Positions 17,562 through 26,286 of a stretch of 64,000 nucleotides of DNA are shown here, piece by piece. The DNA comes from DATEMU01 sp964414585 (GTDB taxonomy: Bacteria; Planctomycetota; Phycisphaerae; UBA1845; UTPLA1), in contig CAYPXR010000069.1 of NCBI GenBank assembly GCA_964414585.1, forward strand, positions 1-64,000. The letters are read 5' to 3'. The position numbers and the translations under genes are program-made. The number at the start of each line of letters is the position of its first letter. Within the stretch, counting starts at the first letter, position 1. The notes beneath the pieces are model-generated. The model was given only the letters and a program-made list of their open reading frames with translations. It was not told where the DNA came from and ran no database searches.

Positions 17562-18770
17562 TCAAGGGGTCAATGGCTCAACTTCCGTCGGAGAACCAGC
17601 GATCGACATGGCCGTTTTGATGTCTTTCAGCCCGTTGCCGGTCACGACGGCGAGGACGTCGGCGCTTTTCGGGATAATGCCTAGGGCGACGGCCTGCTTG
17701 ACACCGGCGATTGACGCGGCGGCGGCGGGTTCGGCGAAGATGCCGGCGAGGCGACCGGCGGATTTCATGGCGTCGGTGATCTGTTCGTCGGTCGCGCGGA
17801 CGTAAGCGCCGCTCGTCTCCTTCACATACTTGATCGCCTTTCGCCAGTTGCGAGGGACGGGAACGTCGATGCTGTCGGCGATGGTCTGGCCGGTGAAATC
17901 CTTCGGCAGTTCGCCGGTCTCAAACGCCTGTGCGACGGGGTCCATGCCGGCGGCCTGCACGCCGAGGACGCGCGGCACGCGCGTGATGAAGCCGAGTTCC
18001 TTCATTTGCAGCAGGCCTTTGGCGACACCGGCGATCGTGCAACCGTCGCCGACGCTGATGGCGACCCAGTCAGGCTCATTGCCGGCGGTCTGCTCGGCGA
18101 TTTCCAGGCCGCAGGTTTTTTTGCCTTCGACGAGGTAGGGATTGATCGCACAGTTACGGTTGTACCAGCCGTTCTTCGCGCATTCGGCGCTGCACAGGTC
18201 ATAGGCCTGCGCGTAGGTCCCGCGGACGCGGCGGACGTCGGCCCCGTAGATGAGAAGCTGCGCGATCTTCGGCTCCGGCGCGCGCTGCGGCACAAAGATC
18301 GTCGCGGGCAAACCGGCCATCGCGGCGTAACCGGCGAGGCTGCTCGCGGCGTTGCCGGTCGAGGCGCAGGCGATCCGCGTCGCCTTGACTTGCAGGGCGT
18401 GGAGCACGCCGACGGAGGACGCGCGATCTTTGAAACTCGACGTAGGATTCTTGCCGTCGTCCTTGACGCGAAACCGCTTGCAACCGGCCCAGTCGGCGAG
18501 GCGCGGCGTCTCCATGATCGGCGTCCAGCCGACCGGCCAGGCGAAGGCCTCTTCGTTGGGTTCGATGGGGAGGATTTCGTAGTAGCGCCAGTGGTTGCGC
18601 GGGCGGTTCTCAAGTGATGCCGCCGTCATCGACTTGGCGACGCGGGCCATGTCGTACTCGATGTCGAGGATGGCGAAACCGTCTTTGCACGCCGGACAGG
18701 TCCCTGCGGACTTGGGTGCTGGACTCTCCTTGCCGCAGACGACGCAGGTGAGGCGGGAGACGTAGGACAT
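17562..18770 (-). CDS. thrC: Threonine synthase
   Basis: 402 residues. An N-terminal zinc ribbon (Cys9, Cys12, Cys25, Cys28) precedes the PLP domain, as in the longer archaeal/bacterial ThrC type. PLP lysine is Lys114 in NPTSSFKDRA, with ASTGNAASSLAGYAAMAG as phosphate/asparagine loop and SVGDGCTIAGVAKG as second phosphate loop. Converts O-phosphohomoserine to threonine. First gene of a likely three-gene run (thrC, PLP enzyme, small zinc protein). An 18-bp palindrome lies 20 bp upstream. Confidence 0.9.
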   Translation of the reverse strand: MSYVSRLTCVVCGKESPAPKSAGTCPACKDGFAILDIEYDMARVAKSMTAASLENRPRNHWRYYEILPIEPNEEAFAWPVGWTPIMETPRLADWAGCKRFRVKDDGKNPTSSFKDRASSVGVLHALQVKATRIACASTGNAASSLAGYAAMAGLPATIFVPQRAPEPKIAQLLIYGADVRRVRGTYAQAYDLCSAECAKNGWYNRNCAINPYLVEGKKTCGLEIAEQTAGNEPDWVAISVGDGCTIAGVAKGLLQMKELGFITRVPRVLGVQAAGMDPVAQAFETGELPKDFTGQTIADSIDVPVPRNWRKAIKYVKETSGAYVRATDEQITDAMKSAGRLAGIFAEPAAAASIAGVKQAVALGIIPKSADVLAVVTGNGLKDIKTAMSIAGSPTEVEPLTP

Positions 18771-18790
18771 GGATGATATGATACAGATTA

Positions 18791-18808
18791 ACTGACGAAT
18801 TCGTCAGT
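18791..18808. promoter_or_regulatory. 18-bp perfect palindrome between Uma2 and thrC
   Basis: ACTGACGAATTCGTCAGT, starting directly after the Uma2 stop codon and 20 bp upstream of the thrC start on the same strand. Could be a small terminator stem or a dimeric-repressor operator for thrC; the T-content after it is modest. Confidence 0.4.
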
Positions 18809-19420
18809 CTATTCCGGCTCGGGAAATGTTCGCTTTACGCGAGAGAGGTCGAGGACCAAGCCGGGAATGGCTTCGCTTGTGAACTTGTCGCCTTGCTGCG
18901 GAATGGATTCATAGCGGCCGCTTTGCAAGCGAAAGAAGCTCATCGTTCCGCGCTGCGGATCGATGATCCAGTACTCCATGACGCCGGCCCGTTCGTAGTC
19001 GCCTTTTTTCGTCTCGGTGTCATACCGGCGCGAGGTATCGGAGATGATTTCAACGGCCAGATCGGGCGGCTCGTCGATTCGCTTTCGGTTCCTGGCAACC
19101 TTCTCGGTACGGATGAAGACGACGTCGGGACGATAGACGATGTCGCCGCCGGTCGGGCCCCTGCCAAGGTTCACATCGAGTTCGACGAAAACCTTGCCAA
19201 CCGGATTCTTATCGAGATAGGATCCGATCTGGACGGCGATTTGCGTCGCGGCGTCCTGATGCTCCGGAGTCGGGCTGGGAGACATGCAGACTACTCCATC
19301 GACGAGTTCATACAGAAACCCATCGTCTTCGAGGGCAAAGTACTCGTTGGCGCTCATGCGCAGGCCGCGATATCGGGCTTCACTTCCTTTGGGCGCTTCG
19401 ATCAGTACGGATGCGGACAT
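18809..19420 (-). CDS. Uma2 family putative endonuclease (DUF820)
   Basis: 203 residues from ATG 19420 (AGGAG upstream). Typical Uma2 order: MSANEYFALEDDGFLYELVDG, MSPSPTPEHQDAA, YRPDVVFI, PDLAVEIISDTSRRYDTETK, YERAGVMEYWIIDPQ. The restriction-like PD-(D/E)xK residues are present (the D of RPDVVF, the E of VEIIS, then a K). Uma2 genes occur in many copies in Cyanobacteria and Planctomycetota and have no firmly known role. Confidence 0.88.
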   Translation of the reverse strand: MSASVLIEAPKGSEARYRGLRMSANEYFALEDDGFLYELVDGVVCMSPSPTPEHQDAATQIAVQIGSYLDKNPVGKVFVELDVNLGRGPTGGDIVYRPDVVFIRTEKVARNRKRIDEPPDLAVEIISDTSRRYDTETKKGDYERAGVMEYWIIDPQRGTMSFFRLQSGRYESIPQQGDKFTSEAIPGLVLDLSRVKRTFPEPE

Positions 19421-19481
19421 GGCGTCGTCTCCTGCACACATTATACCACAGAAAAAACGCCGGGAACGAATGCGCACCCGC

Positions 19482-19952
19482 CTACTCTGCCGCGCCGCCG
19501 GAGACGTCGTAGACCCATTTCTCGATCGCCCGATCGGGCTTGAGCAGCTCGTCGGGCTTGAAGTAGAGGCCGATCTCGAACTCCGCCGCTTCGGGCGAAT
19601 CGCTGCCGTGGATCAGGTTGAAGCTGTTGGACAGACCGAAGTCGCCGCGGATCGTGCCGGGCTCGGCCTTCGAGCCGAAAGTCGCGCCCATCATCTTCCG
19701 TGCGACGGCGATCCCGCCGACGGCCTGCAACACCATGACGACGACGGGACTGCTGGTGATATATTGGATGAGCCGGTCATAGAAGGGCTTGCCTTTGTGA
19801 ACGGCGTAGTGCTTCTCGGCGAGGGCCTTGGAGACCTGCATGGCCTTGAGACCGAGGAGGGTGAAGCCCTTTTCCTCGAAGCGGGTGATGATGCGACCGG
19901 CGAGGCCGCGCTGAAGGGCGTCGGGCTTGAGTATGATGAGAGTTTTTTCCAC
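19482..19952 (-). CDS. ndk: Nucleoside-diphosphate kinase
   Basis: 156 residues from GTG 19952 (AAGGAAC 9 nt upstream); this gives the usual N-terminus VEKTLIILKPDALQRG. Active-site histidine is His115 in NLIHGSDSPEAAEFE. KPFYDRLIQYITSSPVVVMVL and RGDFG are also family-typical. Transfers gamma-phosphate among nucleoside di- and triphosphates. An in-frame ATG at 19994 would add 14 unusual residues. Confidence 0.95.
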   Translation of the reverse strand: MEKTLIILKPDALQRGLAGRIITRFEEKGFTLLGLKAMQVSKALAEKHYAVHKGKPFYDRLIQYITSSPVVVMVLQAVGGIAVARKMMGATFGSKAEPGTIRGDFGLSNSFNLIHGSDSPEAAEFEIGLYFKPDELLKPDRAIEKWVYDVSGGAAE

Positions 19953-20047
19953 TTGCTTGTTCCTTAGTTTTACGAACCGTGTACCAATAAACAAACAAGC
20001 ATGTTAGCAGAGACGGCAATTCTATGAAACCAGGGGAGTAAGCATCG

Positions 20048-20548
20048 TTAACTAAAGAATCCTATTCCGCCGGAACAAACGTAGGCAAAAATGACCAGCG
20101 GCAGGGTGAAGAACGTCACGACGACGAGGACGTCGCCGGGATTCGGAATGTTCGCCAGCCGCAGCCGGCGGTTCAGCCAGATCGTGAGGTAAACGACGGC
20201 GGAGAGGAATATCAGCGTCGGAACCAACTGGACCAGCACGTTGTAGAGTCGATCCCCGTGGTGCGTGTAGTAGTAAATGCCCTTGCCCTTGGACCGAGTC
20301 ATGGCGAAGGATTGCCGAACGCCGAAGGCCAGGAACAGGCAGCCGACCAAGACCGCGAAGAGCATGCTGTAAAATTTGGCGACGATGCCGACGAGCGGCC
20401 GCTGCTTCGTCCCCATGAAGAACTGCGTTTTCAAATACTCGGGATCGAACTCTGTTCCGCACTCCGGGCAACGATTCTCCGACAACCCGCGCAGATCGTA
20501 CTGACAAACCGGGCAGCGGAGCCAAGGCGTTCCGACGAGCGGGTCCAT
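20048..20548 (-). CDS. Zinc-ribbon membrane protein
   Basis: 166 residues. N-terminal double zinc knuckle LRCPVCQYDLRG and NRCPECGTEFDPE, then three hydrophobic segments (FYSMLFAVLVGCLFLAFGV, LVQLVPTLIFLSAVVYLTIW, DVLVVVTFFTLPLVIFAYV). This arrangement is very common in planctomycetes, function unknown. It starts 21 bp after the TPR gene stop on the same strand, so the two are likely co-transcribed. Confidence 0.75.
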   Translation of the reverse strand: MDPLVGTPWLRCPVCQYDLRGLSENRCPECGTEFDPEYLKTQFFMGTKQRPLVGIVAKFYSMLFAVLVGCLFLAFGVRQSFAMTRSKGKGIYYYTHHGDRLYNVLVQLVPTLIFLSAVVYLTIWLNRRLRLANIPNPGDVLVVVTFFTLPLVIFAYVCSGGIGFFS

Positions 20549-20569
20549 GAACGGCCCTTTGGTGGGATG

Positions 20570-21688
20570 CTAGTTCTTTTCGCCGGCGGCGATGGTTGCC
20601 ACCGGCGCTTCTGATTCGGGCTTCGGCCGGCCGATCACGTCGTAGATCTCCATCGCCGCGGTCCGATGCATCTCGGCTTCGTCCGGGTTCTGCAACGCCA
20701 GCATTTCGTGGACCTGGGCAAGCAGATCCATCGTCAGACCTTCGCACGGCGACAGGTCGTTGGCGATTGTCAGCGCGTAAAGGGCGTACTCCGGCCGGCC
20801 CGATGCGGACTCCGCCAGGGCGAGATTGATCCAACCGCCGGGATCGGCGGGCGACAACGACGTGAACCGGGCAAAGGCCTCCGCCGCTTTTTTCGGTTCG
20901 TCGAAATCCATGTCCACGACGCCGAGATTGAACCAGCCGGTGGCCACCTGCGGCCGAAGTCGCGTGAACGCCTCCCACGCGGCACGGGCTTCGTTGATTC
21001 GACCGTCGCGCTGAGCGAGGCTTGCCAGGTTGTATTGCGCGTCGGCGTGGTCGGGGTTCTGCCGCACGACTTCGCGCAGCTCGCGGGCGGCGTCATCAAA
21101 TCGCGAGAGCCGCCAGAGCACGACGGCGTAGTTGTATCGCGACGCGGTGTCGCGCGGCGCCAGCCGGGCGACTTCCTGGTAGACCTCCGCCGCTTCCTCG
21201 AATCGCTCCAGGGCGACGAGCGAATCCGCCTTGGCCGACAGCGCCGCCGTATCGCGCGGATTCCTGGCAAGCGCGAGATCGAAATGGCGCAGGGCGGCTT
21301 GCTGATTTCCGGCGGCGGCTTCGTTAACGCCTCGCCCCGTCCGTACGATGGCGGTGTCGGCGATGCTGTTTCGAAAATGAACGCTCGTCTCGTCCAATCG
21401 CTCGGCCACTTTCGAAACTTGATTCCATAGCGAGGGACCCGCTCGCGCGCGGCGGGACCGGGGTGTTGCCGACGTCGTCTTAACAGCGGTCTTCTGAGCC
21501 GCCGTCGATTCGGCGGCGGAACGACGGCCGATAAGGCTTTCCAATTCCGCATCGACCAAAATGGACGGAGATGCCGTGACGAGGACGGGCGCCGGCGGTT
21601 CCTGGGTCGCGGCCAGATAGAGCCAGATCGCCGCGATAAAACCGCCAAAAATGGCGAGCGAGGCCGGAATGAACCAACGGGAGGACAT
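20570..21688 (-). CDS. Membrane-anchored TPR protein
   Basis: 372 residues from ATG 21688; an upstream ATG at 21766 would add 26 residues and neither has a clear ribosome site. One N-terminal membrane segment (WFIPASLAIFGGFIAAIWLYLA), a low-complexity linker, then about five TPR units (AAAGNQQAALRHFDLALARN, LEEAAEVYQEVARLAP-like, RFDDAARELREVVRQNPDHA, GRINEARAAWEAFTRLRP, PKKAAEAFARFTSLSPAD). Probably a scaffold at the inner membrane; partner unknown. Confidence 0.82.
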   Translation of the reverse strand: MSSRWFIPASLAIFGGFIAAIWLYLAATQEPPAPVLVTASPSILVDAELESLIGRRSAAESTAAQKTAVKTTSATPRSRRARAGPSLWNQVSKVAERLDETSVHFRNSIADTAIVRTGRGVNEAAAGNQQAALRHFDLALARNPRDTAALSAKADSLVALERFEEAAEVYQEVARLAPRDTASRYNYAVVLWRLSRFDDAARELREVVRQNPDHADAQYNLASLAQRDGRINEARAAWEAFTRLRPQVATGWFNLGVVDMDFDEPKKAAEAFARFTSLSPADPGGWINLALAESASGRPEYALYALTIANDLSPCEGLTMDLLAQVHEMLALQNPDEAEMHRTAAMEIYDVIGRPKPESEAPVATIAAGEKN

Positions 21689-21760
21689 CGGCGATATCGT
21701 CCGAGCTTCGTTCACACGTGTCAACGCAGCCGATAAGCGCGCCGCGTTATCGCCCACGTT

Positions 21761-21790
21761 TTGCATTCGTCTCGGCGCGAATCGTAGAAT
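21761..21790 (+). promoter_or_regulatory. Predicted promoter for the PEP-CTERM gene
   Basis: TTGCAT at 21761-21766 and TAGAAT at 21785-21790, 18-bp spacer, about 50 bp before the GTG at 21839. Confidence 0.5.
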
Positions 21791-21838
21791 CCAAATGGAA
21801 GCCGGTCGCGATTGGCGACCGCGGATGGGGGAAGAATC

Positions 21839-22084
21839 GTGTACACGACCGACCGTTGCGTTCTATCTCGTTCAAGCCGGTTCTCGCTGGCGCTGGCCGG
21901 CGGGCTCCTCACATTGCTCGTGACGCTTGCGGCGCTGTCGACGTCGGCGAGCGCAAGCGAGTCGGAAATGGCCGATTTGGCGCCGGCTCCACGAACGACC
22001 GTGCCGGAACCGGCGACGCTGGTCTTCTTTGGCGCGGCGGCGACGGCGATTTTCCGGCGGCGATGGACGCAGGCAATTCGCTGA
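21839..22084 (+). CDS. Very short PEP-CTERM protein
   Basis: 81 residues from GTG 21839, preceded by GGGGGAA. N-terminal signal peptide (FSLALAGGLLTLLVTLAALS), about 15 residues (ASESEMADLAPAPRTT), then a complete PEP-CTERM tail: VPEPATL, hydrophobic VFFGAAATAIF, and RRR. PEP-CTERM tails direct processing by exosortase, which is not in the window. Almost nothing remains after processing, so it may be a tiny surface peptide, a decoy, or the stub of a deleted protein. The downstream gene is convergent, 50 bp away. Confidence 0.7.
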   Translation: MYTTDRCVLSRSSRFSLALAGGLLTLLVTLAALSTSASASESEMADLAPAPRTTVPEPATLVFFGAAATAIFRRRWTQAIR

Positions 22085-22134
22085 GTCTTCGGATCAGGGA
22101 TCACCAACCGAATTCCGACTTGCCATTTACTTCT

Positions 22135-23778
22135 CTAACGACGATTCGTTCGAAGGTAATAACTTCCCAGCACCGGTTCCCGATCCTCCGACACCGGCGG
22201 GAAAAAAATGGGGCGCGTGGTCGGCAACGGCGTTGGGGACGTCTTTTGGAAAACACTTAATTGCGCCTGGGCATCACCCAAACACATGAAATCGCGCAAC
22301 CGCTCATAGTGTGAGAGGTCGGGCTGCGAAAGCCGGTGGTAATCGCTCGGGCTGTAGGTCGAATCCCAGACAAAGATCGTGCCGACCGGCATTGACGCCA
22401 GGAGCGTCGCATCCTTGTGCGCGCGGGGGTTTTCGGCGAGATCGAGGAAGTACGCGAACCACGGGTTCGTGGCGAAAAATGGCGAATCGGCCAGACCGCG
22501 CTGTTCGAGCCAGGCCACGCTCCGCTGAACCAGCTCGACTTGAGGGCCCAGTCGAAGCGGATGAACGATGCACGCGCATTGAATCAAACACGTCGTCAGG
22601 AGAACGACCGCGAAGGCCCGCGTGGCCCAGCGCCCCCGGCCGGAACGAACCATCGCCTGGTGCGCGATCAACAGGACGAGAATCGCGGCGACGGTCCCAC
22701 GAAGGAGCCAGAGCGACTCGTCGCTCCAAATCTGTTTCCGTTCGAGCCGCTCATCTTCAAATGCGATCCAACCCACAAGCCAGATGGTCGCAAAGAGCAT
22801 CGCGGGCACGATCATCCGCCGGTGCTCACGCAGTCGGGATCGCAAATCATCGATGCCGGCGACGGCGAGGATCGCGACGAACGGCGCGATGACAACCATG
22901 AATCGTCCGTAGCCGCCGCTGGCATAAACGCCGAGCCATTTGATGATGACTTGCGTGAGAAAAAAAACGATCGCCACCGCAGGTATGAGGAAGCGCCTCC
23001 GGCGCAGCATGGCCACGACGCCGATGAAGGCAAAGCCCGCGATGGCAGGCGTTACCGCCAAGAGCGCGTCGGGAACGTATGCCCAAAGCGTGGTGGCAGT
23101 GTACTGCGTCGAGCCGTTGGCCTGGAAAAAGATTCGCAGCGGCCACTCCCGGAAGACGGCGAAGAACAGCACGTTGTGAACGACCGGGGCCCAAAGCGAC
23201 AACGCGGCGGCCGTGGCGCCTTGCGACCACTTCGTCGGCTTCGTGAAAAGTGCGATCCACCACAGCGGAACCAGGACCGCCGCCTCGTGCCGCGTGACGA
23301 GGATCAGCGAAAAAATGGCGGAGGCCACGAACGGTCGGCCGGCGTAGAAAAGTGCGACGGCGGCGATGAGATACAGCGCCGCGAAGTTTTCCGTCAGCGT
23401 CGTGAAGCCCAACAGCGCCGCCAGTGGCTGCAAGTAACAGACGACGACGACCAGCCATTCGGGTCGAACATCCAGCCTCCGCGCGACCCGCGCTGCGATC
23501 AGCGCCGACGCGGCCGTCACGACGGCGGAAAGCAATCGTGCGGCGTGCCAGCCGGTCTCTCGATCGCCGATCCACGAAACGGCGGCGAGCGGCACGGTCA
23601 ACCCCGGCCGGCCCCAAATGTGCAGCAAATAGGACGGATACCACGCCGACCAGCGCGCCATCAGATAATGCGTCAGATCGTCGTCGTGATGGACACCGTC
23701 GGAAAGCAGACCGAATACGACCGTGAGCGCAAAGAAGGGAAGAATGACCGGCAGAATGGGGCGATGTTGTGAAGCCAC
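22135..23778 (-). CDS. GT39/ArnT-like membrane glycosyltransferase
   Basis: 547 residues, GTG start at 23778, 4 nt after the nadK stop, so translation is probably coupled. About 10-11 hydrophobic segments. The N-terminal loop after helix 1 carries LSDGVHHDDDLTHY, the acidic motif expected near the first periplasmic loop of GT-C enzymes (PMT/ArnT/DUF2029 type), and a conserved arginine near TRHEAAVLVPLW. It ends in a ~130-residue soluble region with RLSQPDLSHYERLRDFMCL. Likely moves a sugar from a polyprenyl-phosphate donor at the outer face of the inner membrane. Acceptor unknown. Confidence 0.75.
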   Translation of the reverse strand: MASQHRPILPVILPFFALTVVFGLLSDGVHHDDDLTHYLMARWSAWYPSYLLHIWGRPGLTVPLAAVSWIGDRETGWHAARLLSAVVTAASALIAARVARRLDVRPEWLVVVVCYLQPLAALLGFTTLTENFAALYLIAAVALFYAGRPFVASAIFSLILVTRHEAAVLVPLWWIALFTKPTKWSQGATAAALSLWAPVVHNVLFFAVFREWPLRIFFQANGSTQYTATTLWAYVPDALLAVTPAIAGFAFIGVVAMLRRRRFLIPAVAIVFFLTQVIIKWLGVYASGGYGRFMVVIAPFVAILAVAGIDDLRSRLREHRRMIVPAMLFATIWLVGWIAFEDERLERKQIWSDESLWLLRGTVAAILVLLIAHQAMVRSGRGRWATRAFAVVLLTTCLIQCACIVHPLRLGPQVELVQRSVAWLEQRGLADSPFFATNPWFAYFLDLAENPRAHKDATLLASMPVGTIFVWDSTYSPSDYHRLSQPDLSHYERLRDFMCLGDAQAQLSVFQKTSPTPLPTTRPIFFPPVSEDREPVLGSYYLRTNRR

Positions 23779-23782
23779 GCGA

Positions 23783-24637
23783 TTAGGTCAGACCCTGTCC
23801 CCATTTGAGTTTCTGCACGAGCGTGTCCCATCCCTTGCGCGCCGGATTGCGGACGAGCTGAAAACATTCTTTTGAACGGGTGATGACAAGGCGCGATCCG
23901 CCGGGAAGCGGGCGGATAAACTGGCCGTCCAACACCAGCGCCGCGCCCGCGCTCGTCGCGCGAACGGAAATGCCCAGTTTCGCCTGTGGGCCGACGACGA
24001 CCGGCCGATGGGTGAGAGAGTGCGGGCACAGCGGCGTGAGGATAATCGCCTCGACGTCCGGCTGCACGATCGGTCCGCCACAGGACATGTTGTGCGCCGT
24101 CGACCCGGTCGGCGTCGCGATGATGAGGCCGTCGCTGACGATGGTCGTGACCGGAACGCCGTCGATGTCCACCGCGAGGCCGACGGTGCGGAACGGCTGG
24201 GCGACGCGAACGACGCAATCGTTGAGCGCGATGCCGTCGTAAGGCGCGTCGTCCGGCGGCGCGTCGAGATGGACGTCGAGCATCATCCGCCGGCTGATGA
24301 GTTCGGGTTCGCCGATGATGCGGCCCAGGTCACGCTCGAGTTCGTCGACGGAAAAATCGGCGAGGTAGCCGAGCTTTCCGAGATTGACTCCGACGATCGG
24401 CACCTGGCGGCGCTGCATCGCCTGACCCACGGCGAGAATCGTGCCGTCACCGCCCAAGGCGACCACGTAGTCCGCGTTGGCCGCCTGGATGGTTTCGGGG
24501 CGACTTTCGAGGTCCGAGCCGGCCAACAGGCCCCTCGACGAAAGCAATTCTGATAGACGGCGGAATGCCTCGGGCACGTCGGGCTTTTCCGCGTTGCCAA
24601 TCAAAAAGACCCGCGATTTCTTGCTCGATGGGGGCAT
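23783..24637 (-). CDS. nadK: NAD kinase
   Basis: 284 residues from ATG 24637 (AAAGGG upstream; the longer frame to 24718 lacks family similarity). Nucleotide motif GGDGT at 62-66, NLGKLGYLADFS, and ATPTGSTAHNMSCGGPIV. Ends KLKWGQGLT, usual for the family. Phosphorylates NAD to NADP. Probably the first gene of a two-gene unit with the GT39-like gene. Confidence 0.95.
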   Translation of the reverse strand: MPPSSKKSRVFLIGNAEKPDVPEAFRRLSELLSSRGLLAGSDLESRPETIQAANADYVVALGGDGTILAVGQAMQRRQVPIVGVNLGKLGYLADFSVDELERDLGRIIGEPELISRRMMLDVHLDAPPDDAPYDGIALNDCVVRVAQPFRTVGLAVDIDGVPVTTIVSDGLIIATPTGSTAHNMSCGGPIVQPDVEAIILTPLCPHSLTHRPVVVGPQAKLGISVRATSAGAALVLDGQFIRPLPGGSRLVITRSKECFQLVRNPARKGWDTLVQKLKWGQGLT

Positions 24638-24975
24638 GAATCCCTTTGATGCAACCAAGCCCGGCGAATGACCGGAATTGATTATACGACGAAGGCAAAA
24701 GCCTGCCTGAGCATCCAAGCTTTGCCAATCCGCCGGGGACAGGTTTTGGTTACTGCTATAAAGTTATTATTTACAATATCTTATATCTATTCTGGGCACT
24801 ATTCATTCCCGTCAATTCCAAGCGTGTTGGGGTGGGCAGACACCTTGCAGATGCGAATAATTCGCCGGGTCTGAGTTCGCGAATGACCCAAGACGAGGGA
24901 TTGCCGCCTGCGGAGAGGGGTCGCGTTGGATCCACGCGCTTCTGTGGGGGCCCTCGGTCCTGATGGAGTGATGCG
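24638..24975. other. 338-bp AT-richer region ahead of the pseudopilin locus
   Basis: No coding sequence. Bases 24745-24810 are strikingly AT-rich (ATAAAGTTATTATTTACAAT within) and contain several partial promoter hexamers, but none pairs at 16-18 bp. It probably holds divergent promoters for nadK and for the gspF-led locus. Confidence 0.45.
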
Positions 24976-26283
24976 ATGCCAAAATTTCAATATGAAGCGA
25001 TGAACGCCGCCGGCCAAGAGGTCAAGGACGAGGTCGACGCGCCGAATTCCGAGGAGGCGATTGCGAAGATCCGCAGCCTCGGCTACTTCCCGACGAAGGT
25101 CCGTCAAAAAGGCGGCGCCAAAAAGGCGGCGCCCGCCACCGGGCCGGGCACCAAGCGAAAGGCCGCCGGCGGCATCGGCGGCGTCTCGACCAAACAACTC
25201 ACGTCGTTCACGCGTCAGCTATCGACGCTGATGGACGCCGGTCTTCCGATTCTTCGCTCGTTGCGCATCCTCGAACAACAGCAAAAGCCCGGCACCCTTC
25301 GCGTCTCGCTGCGCCACGTCGCCGAAGACGTCGAAGGCGGCGCGACGCTGTCGGAAGCCATGGCCCGCCACCCCAAGGTTTTTGACCGTTTGTATTCCAA
25401 CATGATCGCGGCGGGGGAGGCGGGCGGCGTGCTCGACGTCATTCTCCAGCGTCTCGCGGATTTCATGGAAAAGGCCCAGAAGCTCAAGCGCAAGGTCATC
25501 GGCGCGATGATCTACCCGGCCTGCGTCATCAGCTTCGCACTGCTCATCGTCTCCGGCATCATGTATTTCGTCGTGCCGAAGTTCAAGACGATCTTCGCCG
25601 ACTTCGACACCTCGCTTCCCGGCCTGACGGTTTTTCTCTTGACGCTGTCCGACTGGATGATCGGCAAGACCACGGATGCAAGCGGAAAGGAAGTGGATGC
25701 GCTCATCCCCGGGTGGGCGTTTATTCTCTTCTCACCGGTCATCTTCATCGTCGCCTACAAAATGATCCGCAAGTTCCAGGGCGGCCGCATGGTTCTCGAC
25801 ATCGTCAAGCTCAAGGTCCCCATTCTCGGCACGATCCTGAGCAAATCCGGCGTCGCGCGATTCACACGAACGCTCGGCACCCTGGTCGCCGCGGGTGTTC
25901 CGATCCTTGAAGCCCTGACGATCACCAAGGACACCTCCGGAAACGAGGTCTATGCCCGGGCGCTGGGCAAAGTGCACGACTCCATCCGCGAGGGCGAGTC
26001 GTTCGCGGCGCCGCTCAAGGCGACGAAGGTCGTAGACAACCTCGTGGTCAACATGGTCGACGTCGGCGAAGAAACCGGCGATCTCGACAAGATGCTCATC
26101 AAGGTCGCCGACAACTACGACGACGAAGTGGAAACGCTCGTCGCCGGCCTGGTCAGCCTGCTCGAACCGGTGATGGTCATCGTGCTGGGCGGCATCGTCG
26201 GATTTATCGTCATCGCCCTCTTCCTGCCGATGGTCAGCCTGGTCAACAGCCTGACGGGCGGCGGCGGCCCCGCCGGCGAGTAG
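24976..26283 (+). CDS. gspF: Type II secretion / type IV pilus inner-membrane protein GspF/PilC
   Basis: 435 residues. N-terminal PKFQYEAMNAAGQEVKDEVD and AIAKIRSLGYFPTKV, then two T2SSF domains: LTSFTRQLSTLMDAGLPILR and FTRTLGTLVAAGVPILEAL, each followed by the GE(A/E)xGxLDxxL element (AGEAGGVLDVILQ, VGEETGDLDKMLI). Three membrane segments, the last FIVIALFLPMVSLVNSL. It is the platform protein on which pseudopilus assembly is driven. ATPase (GspE) and secretin (GspD) genes are not adjacent. First gene of the locus; the next starts 3 bp later. Confidence 0.93.
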   Translation: MPKFQYEAMNAAGQEVKDEVDAPNSEEAIAKIRSLGYFPTKVRQKGGAKKAAPATGPGTKRKAAGGIGGVSTKQLTSFTRQLSTLMDAGLPILRSLRILEQQQKPGTLRVSLRHVAEDVEGGATLSEAMARHPKVFDRLYSNMIAAGEAGGVLDVILQRLADFMEKAQKLKRKVIGAMIYPACVISFALLIVSGIMYFVVPKFKTIFADFDTSLPGLTVFLLTLSDWMIGKTTDASGKEVDALIPGWAFILFSPVIFIVAYKMIRKFQGGRMVLDIVKLKVPILGTILSKSGVARFTRTLGTLVAAGVPILEALTITKDTSGNEVYARALGKVHDSIREGESFAAPLKATKVVDNLVVNMVDVGEETGDLDKMLIKVADNYDDEVETLVAGLVSLLEPVMVIVLGGIVGFIVIALFLPMVSLVNSLTGGGGPAGE

Positions 26284-26286
26284 TTT

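Noticed and set aside
22417..23772. 451-codon plus-strand frame opposite the GT39-like gene
   Set aside because: Arg/Gln/Asp-rich shadow without membrane segments or motifs.
24745..24810. Promoter in the AT-rich segment before gspF
   Set aside because: Several half-matching hexamers exist but none pairs at 16-18 bp, so no specific promoter is called.
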